Source: Actinomycetota bacterium
GTDB taxonomy: Bacteria > Actinomycetota > Thermoleophilia > Solirubrobacterales > Solirubrobacteraceae
Assembly (NCBI GenBank): GCA_005885515.1
Contig: VAWK01000019.1
Span: 1 to 64,000, forward strand
Direction of reading: 5' to 3'
DNA length: 64,000 bases
The translations under genes were made by a program, and so were the position numbers. Below are positions 10,132 to 16,933 of the stretch, one piece after another. A model generated the notes under the pieces. The model saw nothing but the letters and a program-made list of their open reading frames with translations. It was not told the origin of the DNA and did not search any database. The number at the start of each line of letters is the position of its first letter. The first letter of the stretch is position 1.

Positions 10132-11145
10132 TTGAGCGGACACCAGACGCAGCAGCAGCCCGACCGCAACCTGGCCTTGGAGCTCGTCCGCGTGACCGAG
10201 GCCGCGGCGCTGGCCGCTGCGCCGCTGGTGGGGATGGGCAACAAGGAGGCGGCCGACCAGGCGGCGGTTGACGGGATGCGCTACATGCTGCACTCGGTCA
10301 GCATGGACGGCGTCGTGGTGATCGGCGAGGGCGAGAAGGACGAGGCGCCGATGCTGTACAACGGCGAGCAGATCGGCGACGGCTCGCCGCCCCAGGTCGA
10401 CATCGCGGTGGACCCGCTGGAGGGAACCGCGCTGGCCGCGAACGGGATGCCGAGCGCGCTTGCCGTGATCGCGCTGTCCAGCCGCGGCACGATGTTCGAC
10501 CCAGGACCGTGCGTGTACATGGAGAAGATGGCCGGCTCGCCCGAGATCGCCGACCTGCTCGACCTGGACCGCCCCCTGGGGGAGACGATGCGGCTGGTGG
10601 CCGAGCGCAAGCGGTCCGCGGTCAGCGACGTGATGGTGGTTGTGCTCGACCGTCCTCGCCACGAGCACGGGATCGAGGCGATCCGCGCGGCCGGCGCGCG
10701 CGTGCGGTTGATCTCCCATGGCGACGTGTCGGCGGCGCTGCTGGCGGTTACCGAGCGCTCGCCGGTCGACCTGCTGTGGGGCATCGGCGGCACGCCCGAG
10801 GGAGTCATCTCCGCCGCGGCCGTGAAGTGCCTGGAGGGGCAGCTGCTCGGTCGCCTGTGGCCCCGCGACGATGCCGAGCGCGACGCCGCCACTGCCGCTG
10901 GCTATGACCTCGAGCGGGTGCTCACGCGCGATGACCTGGTCGCCGGCGAGGACGTCTTCTTCTCGGCCACCGGCATCACCGACGGCGACGCGTTGGAGGG
11001 CGTGCGCTATCCCAGCGCCGGCGGCGCGACCACCGAATCTCTCGTCACGCGCTCCCGGTCGGGCACCATCCGGCGGATCACCGCCACCCATGACCGCGCC
11101 AAGCTGCGGGCGATCGGCGGTGTGCGATACGGCGCGGGGTACTAG
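10132..11145 (+). CDS. glpX: Class II fructose-1,6-bisphosphatase GlpX
   Basis: GlpX hydrolyses fructose 1,6-bisphosphate to fructose 6-phosphate for gluconeogenesis. The 337-residue protein shows the class II signatures VVIGEGEKDEAPMLYNGE and DIAVDPLEGT, which carry metal-binding acidic residues, and WGIGGTPEG later in the sequence. The first plausible start is a TTG; there is no in-frame ATG before residue 36, so the exact start is uncertain. It is divergent from pgi, and its product feeds directly into Pgi and the pentose phosphate operon. Confidence 0.95.
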   Translation: MSGHQTQQQPDRNLALELVRVTEAAALAAAPLVGMGNKEAADQAAVDGMRYMLHSVSMDGVVVIGEGEKDEAPMLYNGEQIGDGSPPQVDIAVDPLEGTALAANGMPSALAVIALSSRGTMFDPGPCVYMEKMAGSPEIADLLDLDRPLGETMRLVAERKRSAVSDVMVVVLDRPRHEHGIEAIRAAGARVRLISHGDVSAALLAVTERSPVDLLWGIGGTPEGVISAAAVKCLEGQLLGRLWPRDDAERDAATAAGYDLERVLTRDDLVAGEDVFFSATGITDGDALEGVRYPSAGGATTESLVTRSRSGTIRRITATHDRAKLRAIGGVRYGAGY

Positions 11146-11158
11146 CGGCGCGGACGTA

Positions 11159-11872
11159 CTACTGGCTGCGTGTGCCCAGCGTGTTCCGCGGCTGCAGGCG
11201 ACCCGCGCGCGACTGTGCCAGGTCCAGTCGCGCGAGCGAGCGCAGGAAGCCGTGCGTGACCAGCACGTGGATGTGCGATTGGGTGGCGTTGTAGATGCGG
11301 CGGCTGAGCCCGAATGCGATCGCGGGATAGTAGTTGGCCACCTCCACCTCGACGTGCAGCCGGCGCCGGTCGGATTCCTGCTGGCGATGGCGACGGATTT
11401 CGATCTGGAGGTACCCGTCCTGGTCGCGCCCGCGCCTGGCGACGAGCAGGCCGCTGGCGATGCGCCAGCGCACGAGTGCGCGGGTGGGCTCCATCTCGTA
11501 TTCGGGCGCCCGGAACGTGAGCAGCTTCAGCGGCCGCACGAGCAGCACCACGAATCGCTCGCGCTCGGTGTAGCAGACTCGGATCAGCCCGAGCGTCACG
11601 CGGGAGAGGAAGCGCCAGTAGGTGCGGGCGAGGCGCTCCAGGTGCATCGGCGTCCAAATCTCCTCGAGGGCCTGCGCGGGCAGGAAGATGTCAGCGGCCT
11701 GCACCGAGCGCACCGCGCCCCTGCGATCCGGCTGCGAGCGCGCCGCGGGAGGGTCCGAGATGACCGCCCGGCCGATCCGGCCACCGCGCCTGCGCAGCCA
11801 GCGCGCCAGCGCCACGCCGGCCGCCGCGGCGAGCGCAACCGCGACCGCGACCGCGATCCAGGTGCCGGTCAT
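11159..11872 (-). CDS. Membrane-anchored hypothetical protein
   Basis: I do not recognise this 237-residue protein. It begins with one hydrophobic helix (about residues 5-23) followed by a basic RWLRRRGGR stop-transfer segment, so it is probably anchored in the membrane with the bulk inside. The rest has alternating hydrophobic strands and many arginines, including a conserved-looking VEVEVANYYP stretch and RIYNATQSHIHV, and no known catalytic motif. It converges with glpX (13-base gap) and is divergent from the next gene. Codon usage and GC match the neighbours, so it is probably a resident gene. Confidence 0.7.
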   Translation of the reverse strand: MTGTWIAVAVAVALAAAAGVALARWLRRRGGRIGRAVISDPPAARSQPDRRGAVRSVQAADIFLPAQALEEIWTPMHLERLARTYWRFLSRVTLGLIRVCYTERERFVVLLVRPLKLLTFRAPEYEMEPTRALVRWRIASGLLVARRGRDQDGYLQIEIRRHRQQESDRRRLHVEVEVANYYPAIAFGLSRRIYNATQSHIHVLVTHGFLRSLARLDLAQSRAGRLQPRNTLGTRSQ

Positions 11873-11924
11873 GTCGGCTGCAGGCTATCTGCGTCTTGTC
11901 CTCGGTTGGTGATATTCAACATCC

Positions 11925-12809
11925 GTGAGCAGCCACGCCCGCATGCAGCCGGCGCGCCGCGTGCGCGCCGTGGCCGGGGCGCCCGTCGAAGCGCTGGTCG
12001 AGCGCGCCGATGAGCTGGCCAGGCGCTGGGCGATCGCGCTGATCCTCGCGTTGCCGCTGGAGCGCATCGGCGAGTTCCCGCTGGAGAGCTTCGCGCGCCA
12101 CGCGCCCCGGTTGTGTGCGCACGTGGTTCGCGCGCTGCAGTCAGACGCCGACCTCGAGCGGATCGCATCGCGGGCGAACGGGGGGCGTGAGCCTTCGCCC
12201 GCGCTGTGGCTGGCCGAGGTGACAGGGGCCAGGGACGGCCAGGCGACGGTCGAGGCCGTGGAGGCGCTGCGCGGGGTGCTGTGGGAGGCGCTGCTGGACG
12301 AGCTGCGCTGGGCGGGCTTCGATCAGTCGCCGGCGCGTGAGGTCGCCGATCTCGCCGACCGCTTGGCCTACGTGTGCTCCAGCGCTCTGGTCAGCTCGCT
12401 CGCCGAGCCAGCGCCGGCCGGCGCGCGGACCGCGGCGCTGCAGGCCGCGCAAGCCGCTGCGTCGCAGGCCGCGCAAGCCGCGGCGGCGCAGGCCGCCGAG
12501 GTGCGAGCAGTGTCGGGCGGCGTGCCCGCCGACCGCGAGCCAATCGTGGAGCGTTCCCAGCGCTCGCCGCTCGGCAACGGGGTCGTGATCGTCGATGAGG
12601 GCCAGGCCGCGGTGCGACGCGGCTCGCACGCCCACGGGCATCGCAGCCGCGCCGAGGATGCGCTCCAGGCTCCGTCCGCCGCCGCCGTGCGCTCCTCGGC
12701 AGGTGCCGCAGCCAGGCCGACACACGCGCGGGCGCTGCCGTGGGACACCCCGCTGCGCGGCGATCGCGGCGAGGCGCGGGACGAGCCGGAGCGGCGTCGC
12801 CCCGAGTAG
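11925..12809 (+). CDS. Hypothetical protein with Ala/Gln-rich repeats
   Basis: This 294-residue protein is not recognised. The first 160 residues read as a helical globular domain (ALVERADELARRW, LPLERIGEFP, LADRLAYVCSSAL). Around residues 168-190 it carries a low-complexity Ala/Gln stretch made from short tandem AAQAA units, and the remaining 100 residues are basic, proline/alanine-rich and probably disordered. The start is a GTG about 50 bases from the divergent neighbour. It converges with the RlpA-like gene, 8 bases apart. No function can be assigned. Confidence 0.65.
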   Translation: MSSHARMQPARRVRAVAGAPVEALVERADELARRWAIALILALPLERIGEFPLESFARHAPRLCAHVVRALQSDADLERIASRANGGREPSPALWLAEVTGARDGQATVEAVEALRGVLWEALLDELRWAGFDQSPAREVADLADRLAYVCSSALVSSLAEPAPAGARTAALQAAQAAASQAAQAAAAQAAEVRAVSGGVPADREPIVERSQRSPLGNGVVIVDEGQAAVRRGSHAHGHRSRAEDALQAPSAAAVRSSAGAAARPTHARALPWDTPLRGDRGEARDEPERRRPE

Positions 12810-12817
12810 CGTGGCCG

Positions 12818-13321
12818 TCAGCCGGCGCTGATCCCGCCGGTAGAGGCGAGGACCGGGACCGCGGGCGGCTGGCCGAGCGTGGGCGTGTTGCGCGCGCTGC
12901 CGACTACACGGGTCGCGATGCGGGCCGTGTCGGTCATGCCCAGCGCGCGCGCCGCCCCCGCGGTGAGATCCCACTGCGCGCCGTTGCCGCCGTACGGCCC
13001 GCGATCGATCACCGGCAGCGTCAGACGGTGGCCGCGATAGACGACCGTGACGAGGGTGCCGCACGGGAGCGTGCGGTTGGCGACCCCCACCACCGCGGGG
13101 GTCAGCACTTGCCCGCACGCCGTGCGCCGGCCGTAGAACCCGGGTCCGAACCACGTCGCCAGCGCCGCCGACCGCGGCGCAGGCGTCACCGGCGAGCTCG
13201 GCACGCCACCCGGGTTGGGCGTGCCGCCGCTCGCGAGCGCGCTCGCCGCGGGTCCGGCCAGGCCGGCGGGCGCGGCGAGCAGGATGAGAACGGCGGTCTG
13301 TCTGAACGCGATGCGCATCAT
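12818..13321 (-). CDS. Secreted RlpA-like double-psi beta-barrel protein
   Basis: The 167-residue protein starts with a signal peptide (TAVLILLAAPAGLAGPAASALAS). The mature part is a double-psi beta-barrel of the RlpA type: ATWFGPGFYGRRTACGQVL, the LPCGTLVTV strand, the VIDRGPYG catalytic-aspartate motif and the WDLTAGAARALG helix. RlpA and relatives cleave denuded glycan strands of peptidoglycan or act in wall remodelling. The upstream leader matches the c-di-AMP riboswitch, a common arrangement for actinobacterial wall hydrolases, and its last helix strand ends only a few bases before the ATG. Confidence 0.88.
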   Translation of the reverse strand: MMRIAFRQTAVLILLAAPAGLAGPAASALASGGTPNPGGVPSSPVTPAPRSAALATWFGPGFYGRRTACGQVLTPAVVGVANRTLPCGTLVTVVYRGHRLTLPVIDRGPYGGNGAQWDLTAGAARALGMTDTARIATRVVGSARNTPTLGQPPAVPVLASTGGISAG

Positions 13322-13324
13322 CTG

Positions 13325-13470
13325 GGCGCCTACGGGGTGAGCTGACGGGCTCGCGCGGCAGATGCGGCGCTACGGCCCAGCCGGGCCGATTCGCCCCCGC
13401 GGACCGAATCCTGCGGTCCGCATTGGGTCCCCCGCCTTCCGCGATCGGGTCGCGGAAGCTCGGCGTGGCG
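13325..13470 (-). promoter_or_regulatory. c-di-AMP (ydaO/yuaA-type) riboswitch
   Basis: On the minus strand the leader of the RlpA-like gene contains, in order, a CGCCGAGC 5' segment, GGCGGGGGACCCAAT, a GGATTCGGTCC hairpin, GGGGCGAATCGG and a 3' block GAGCCCGTCAGCTCACCCC followed by GTAGGCG. These blocks and their order are those of the ydaO/yuaA RNA that binds cyclic di-AMP. A GCGCC/GGCGC pairing of the two ends could form P1. The family usually turns genes off when c-di-AMP is high; with the aptamer ending 4 bases before the ATG, control of translation is plausible. Confidence 0.82.
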
Positions 13471-13472
13471 CG

Positions 13473-13478
13473 AGTATA
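13473..13478 (-). promoter_or_regulatory. -10 box for the riboswitch-RlpA transcript
   Basis: A TATACT hexamer lies on the minus strand just upstream of the riboswitch 5' end. Its position would start the RNA right at the first aptamer helix. The -35 region is not obvious. Confidence 0.5.
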
Positions 13479-13575
13479 CACATCGCTCTCCCGGCAGCGC
13501 CGGGCAGCGCCGGCGGGCTCCGGCCCGCGCCAGGCAGCCAGCGGGCGCCCGCCCGCGCGTGGGGACCCTCGCTCC

Positions 13576-14028
13576 TCAGGACAGGGGCAGCCGCGAAACG
13601 AGGTCCTTGAGCAGGCGCTCGCTGCGCGAGAGGCCGGCTTTGGTGAGCTCGCTCACGACCTCCGCGGCCGAGGCCAGGAGCTCGACGGCACCTGGCGGCT
13701 GCACGCTGCCGGTCGCGGCTTCAGTCTCGCACTCAAAGCCCTGGACCGGCGCCGCCGGCTGCCGCCTCGGCGCGGCCTTGGAGCGCGAGGCTGGCCGCGC
13801 ACGGGTTTGCCCGGAGCCGCCAGCGCGGCTGCCGTGAGCAGGTGCCCGTGCCGGCGCCGCCCGCGCGGTTTTGGCCTCGCCTCGGGCGGCGGCTCGCCGC
13901 GGCGTGGAGCGCTGCGGCCGCGTCCGCGGGAGGTTGGCCAGCACCCCCTGCTCGTTGGTCGGAGATGCGCCGTCGCTTGCGTTGTGATCTGCCACGCGCA
14001 CATGATTGCTTAAGCGGTCTAGGTGCAA
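13576..14028 (-). CDS. Small basic hypothetical protein with conserved-looking C-terminus
   Basis: This 150-residue protein has a long Arg/Ala/Pro-rich, probably disordered region and a compact C-terminal helix pair reading VELLASAAEVVSEL then TKAGLSRSERLLKDLVSRLP. The tail looks like a genuine folded helical hairpin, which supports a real gene; the N-terminal start is uncertain because the first half has little constraint. It is divergent from the sigma factor gene. No function is known to me. Confidence 0.55.
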   Translation of the reverse strand: MHLDRLSNHVRVADHNASDGASPTNEQGVLANLPRTRPQRSTPRRAAARGEAKTARAAPARAPAHGSRAGGSGQTRARPASRSKAAPRRQPAAPVQGFECETEAATGSVQPPGAVELLASAAEVVSELTKAGLSRSERLLKDLVSRLPLS

Positions 14029-14069
14029 GCGCGCCGCCGAGCGCTTCGCAAACTGAATCTGCGACGCGT

Positions 14070-14075
14070 TAGCAT
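14070..14075 (+). promoter_or_regulatory. Candidate -10 box upstream of rpoD
   Basis: TAGCAT lies about 58 bases before the ATG at 14133 that opens the displaced N-terminal part of the sigma gene. A weak TTCGCA 19 bases upstream could be a -35 element. This is only pattern-based. Confidence 0.3.
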
Positions 14076-14132
14076 GAGGGCCGCAGGCTCATGCCCGCGG
14101 GCTTTGTGGTCGATTTAGCTAAACGGAACCAG

Positions 14133-14194
14133 ATGTCGGTGATCGAGCTTCAAGAGCTGGACGAGGTGAAGGGGCTCCTCGCCAAGGCAAGGCG
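14133..14194 (+). other. Displaced N-terminal codons of rpoD (region 1.1), out of frame
   Basis: From the ATG at 14133 the sequence reads [19 protein letters not shown] in a frame different from the main rpoD reading. It aligns with the start of sigma region 1.1 (compare Bacillus SigA, where VKEQLTES precedes GKKRGVLTYEEIAE and RMSSFEIES). The middle of that block is missing, and the continuation [15 protein letters not shown] lies in the next frame from about 14190. A deletion of roughly 40 bases between the short repeats AAGGCAAGGCG would explain it. Confidence 0.6.
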
Positions 14195-15199
14195 ATGTCG
14201 GAGCTCGATCTCGACGAGTCCGACGTCGAAGACCTGCACGGGTTCCTCGAGCGCTCGGAGATCGAGCTCGTCGAGGACATCGACCCCGCGATCGCCGCCT
14301 CCTCTCAGCTGGAGCGCGCGCCCGACAAGCGCGGGCGCCGCAAGGCGAAGACGCAGCTGGACCTCAAGCCCGACATGACGACGGACTCGCTGCAGCTGTT
14401 CTTGAAGGACATCGGCAAGGTGCGCCTGCTCACGGCCCAGGAGGAGGTCGACCTGGCAAAGCGGATCGAGCGCGGGGACCTCGACGCGAAGCAGAAGATG
14501 GTCGAGTCCAACCTGCGCCTGGTCGTGTCGATCGCGAAGAACTACCGCAACCAGGGCCTGCCGTTCCTGGATCTGATCCAGGAGGGCACCCTGGGGCTCG
14601 TGCGGGCGGCGGAGAAGTTCGACTACCGCAAGGGCTTCAAGTTCTCGACGTATGCGACGTGGTGGATCCGGCAGGCGATCGCGCGAGCGCTGGCGGACAA
14701 GGCTCGCACCATCCGGATCCCCGTGCACGTGGTCGAGAAGCTCAACAAGATCGGTCGCGCCGAGCGCAAGCTGGTCACCGAGCTCGGCCGCGAGCCGAGC
14801 GCGGACGAGATCGCCGAGGTGACCGGCATCGACCCGGAGGAGGTCGACTCGATCAAGCGCTCAGCGCAGGCGCCGGTGTCGCTGGAGAAGCCCGTGGGCG
14901 ACGAGGAGGAGTCGGAGTTCGGCCAGTTCATAGCCGACGAGCGCGCCGAGTCTCCGTACGAGCGCGCCGCCGAGATTCTCACCAAGGAGGCGCTGCGGGA
15001 GGCACTGGAGAATCTCTCCTACCGCGAACGGCGCGTGCTCGAGCTGCGCTACGGCCTCGGCGGCGAGCACCCGCGCACGCTCGATGAGGTCGGGCGGACG
15101 TTCAACGTCACGCGCGAGCGGATACGCCAGATCGAGAACCAGTCGCTGAAGAAGCTGCAGAGCCTGGCCGAGGCGCAGAAGCTTCGCGACGTGGCGTAG
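14195..15199 (+). CDS. rpoD: Primary sigma factor (RpoD/SigA family), N-terminally disrupted
   Basis: This 334-residue reading is a group 1 or group 2 sigma-70 factor. Region 1.2 ([21 protein letters not shown]), region 2 with [12 protein letters not shown] and the -10-reading [14 protein letters not shown], region 3 ([10 protein letters not shown]) and region 4.2 ([16 protein letters not shown]) are all intact. It directs RNA polymerase to housekeeping promoters. The usual region 1.1 is cut: codons before 14195 lie in another frame and about 14 residues are missing. Initiation at the internal ATG (14195) would give a protein lacking the first part of 1.1. pilT follows after 59 bases. Confidence 0.93.
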   Translation: MSELDLDESDVEDLHGFLERSEIELVEDIDPAIAASSQLERAPDKRGRRKAKTQLDLKPDMTTDSLQLFLKDIGKVRLLTAQEEVDLAKRIERGDLDAKQKMVESNLRLVVSIAKNYRNQGLPFLDLIQEGTLGLVRAAEKFDYRKGFKFSTYATWWIRQAIARALADKARTIRIPVHVVEKLNKIGRAERKLVTELGREPSADEIAEVTGIDPEEVDSIKRSAQAPVSLEKPVGDEEESEFGQFIADERAESPYERAAEILTKEALREALENLSYRERRVLELRYGLGGEHPRTLDEVGRTFNVTRERIRQIENQSLKKLQSLAEAQKLRDVA

Positions 15200-15258
15200 T
15201 TCGTCCAGCGCCTGAATCGGCATTCAAGCCGCATCGGCTAGGTGCCGATCAGCGGGAC

Positions 15259-16440
15259 ATGTTCGACGTCATGGAGGCGCTGCGCGAACTCGTGGCCAAA
15301 AACGGCTCCGACCTGCACCTGAAGGTGGGCTCGGCACCGCTGTTTCGCGTCAACGGCGAGCTGGCTCAAGCCAAGGGAGCGCCGCCGCTGGAGGCGGGAG
15401 ACACGATCGCTGCGCTCGAGCAGCTGCTGACCGACGAGGCCAAGCGGGAGGAGTTCAAGACCGAGCGCGAGGTCGACTTCTCTTTTGAAATCCCGAACCT
15501 CGCCCGCTTCCGCATCAACTCCTTTCAGCAGCGCGGCCTGGTCTCGATGGCCTGCCGCCTGATCCCCCACAAGGTCAGCACGATCGAAGAGCTGGCGCTG
15601 CCGCCGGTGGTCACCGAACTGGCCGAGGAGGAGCGCGGGATCGTGCTGCTCACGGGAACCACTGGATCGGGCAAGTCGACGACCCTGGCGGCGATGATCG
15701 ATCACGTCAACTACACGATGAGCAAGCACATCGTCACGATCGAGGACCCGATCGAGTTCGTGCACCACGACAAACGCTCCGCGATCAACCAGCGCGAGGT
15801 CGGGATGGACACCGCCTCCTTCAAGCGGGCTCTGCGCCGGGTCCTGCGCCAGGACCCGGACGTGATCCTGATCGGCGAGATGCGCGACGAGGAGACCGTG
15901 CACACCGCGCTGTCCGCGGCCGAGACCGGCCACTTGGTGCTCTCGACGATTCACACGGTCGACGCCAGCGAGTCGATCAACAGGATGCTCGACTTCTTTC
16001 CGCCCCACCAGCACTCGCAGGCGCGCAGCATGATCGCCGGCACGGTCAAGGGGGTGATCTCCCAGCGCCTGGTCCCCGCCGCCGATGGCGGCCGCGTCGC
16101 AGTGTGCGAGATCCTGCGTATGACCGGACGCGTGCGCGACATGATCATCGACCCCGCCCAGACCGGGAATCTGGTCGAGGTGATTTCCTCGGGCGGCTAC
16201 TACGGCATGCAGACGTTCGATCAAGCGCTGTTCGGCCACGTCAAGGCCGGACGCGTCACGTTCGAGGACGCCATGCGCGTCGCCTCGAGCCCGCACGACT
16301 TCAAGCTGCTGATGCAAGCCGATGGACGCCGGGGCACGACGATGGAGGACGTGGCCCAGGCGGAGGATCGGCGCGCGGGCACCGACGACGCGCCCCAGTC
16401 CGGGTCCGAGCCAGGGCGCACGCCCGCCCCCGTCGCTTAG
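15259..16440 (+). CDS. pilT: Twitching motility ATPase PilT
   Basis: PilT is the hexameric ATPase that retracts type IV pili. The 393-residue protein has the PilT N-terminal domain (VAKNGSDLHLKVGSAPLFRVNG), Walker A GTTGSGKST near residue 138, the Asp box VTIEDPIEF, Walker B-like DPDVILIGEMRD and the His box TGHLVLSTIHT; the retraction-specific AIRNLIRE-like motif is replaced by the related RSMIAGTVKGVISQRL. The last 40 residues are a disordered tail. No other pilus gene is in the window, so its partners are encoded elsewhere. Confidence 0.95.
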   Translation: MFDVMEALRELVAKNGSDLHLKVGSAPLFRVNGELAQAKGAPPLEAGDTIAALEQLLTDEAKREEFKTEREVDFSFEIPNLARFRINSFQQRGLVSMACRLIPHKVSTIEELALPPVVTELAEEERGIVLLTGTTGSGKSTTLAAMIDHVNYTMSKHIVTIEDPIEFVHHDKRSAINQREVGMDTASFKRALRRVLRQDPDVILIGEMRDEETVHTALSAAETGHLVLSTIHTVDASESINRMLDFFPPHQHSQARSMIAGTVKGVISQRLVPAADGGRVAVCEILRMTGRVRDMIIDPAQTGNLVEVISSGGYYGMQTFDQALFGHVKAGRVTFEDAMRVASSPHDFKLLMQADGRRGTTMEDVAQAEDRRAGTDDAPQSGSEPGRTPAPVA

Positions 16441-16448
16441 CGTACGGC

Positions 16449-16465
16449 ACTTCAGTTGGTAAAGT
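16449..16465 (+). promoter_or_regulatory. Putative HxlR operator overlapping a -10 box
   Basis: The 17-base imperfect palindrome ACTTCAGTTGGTAAAGT (5 of 7 arm bases match) resembles the TA-rich sites bound by HxlR-family repressors. Its right half contains TAAAGT, a TANNNT box placed 10 bases before the hxlR ATG. Binding would block RNA polymerase, giving autoregulation (inference). Confidence 0.45.
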
Positions 16466-16475
16466 AAAGGCTGGA

Positions 16476-16841
16476 ATGGCCTCCAGTGAGACTTGTCCTG
16501 TATGCAGGACCGCCGAGATCGTGTGCGGGAAGTGGACGCTGTTGCTCGTGCGGGACCTGGCCGAGGGCTGCTCGCGCTTCTGTGAGCTCGAACGCTCGCT
16601 CGCGGGAATAAGCCCGCGCACACTGTCGCTGCGCCTGCGTGCGCTCGAGGACGAGGGCATCGTCGCGCGGCACACCTTCCCCGAGGTGCCCCCGCGCGTC
16701 GAGTACGCGCTCACCGAGAAGGGGCAAGCGCTGTTGCCGATCATCGACGACATGCGCGCCTACGGCGAGCAGTGGCTCGGCGACGGCTCGCGCTCGGGCT
16801 GCGCCGAGCGCATCGACACCGACGCGCTCGCCGTGGCGTAG
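16476..16841 (+). CDS. HxlR-family winged-helix transcriptional regulator
   Basis: The 121-residue protein begins MASSETCPVCRTAEIVCGKW, the standard HxlR opening with a CPV cysteine and a KWTLLLVRDL helix. The winged helix follows (RFCELERSLAGISPRTLSLRLRALEDEGIV) with the wing around HTFPEVPPRVEYALTEKG. HxlR proteins are small dimeric repressors or activators, often redox- or aldehyde-responsive. The ATG sits 10 bases after a -10-like box, consistent with a leaderless message. Targets are unknown; itself is one candidate, because of the palindrome immediately upstream. Confidence 0.92.
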   Translation: MASSETCPVCRTAEIVCGKWTLLLVRDLAEGCSRFCELERSLAGISPRTLSLRLRALEDEGIVARHTFPEVPPRVEYALTEKGQALLPIIDDMRAYGEQWLGDGSRSGCAERIDTDALAVA

Positions 16842-16933
16842 GGCGCCCGTTCGCGCCGCCGCGCGCGCCGCTGCCTTGCAAATCGGGGTGCGCCGAGCAG
16901 GAGCGTGCCGCGGGAGCGCGAAGGGAGCGCGCG

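Noticed and set aside
15259..16440. Type IV pilus operon
   Set aside because: Only pilT is here; neighbours are a sigma factor and an HxlR regulator, with no pilB, pilC, pilM or pilin.
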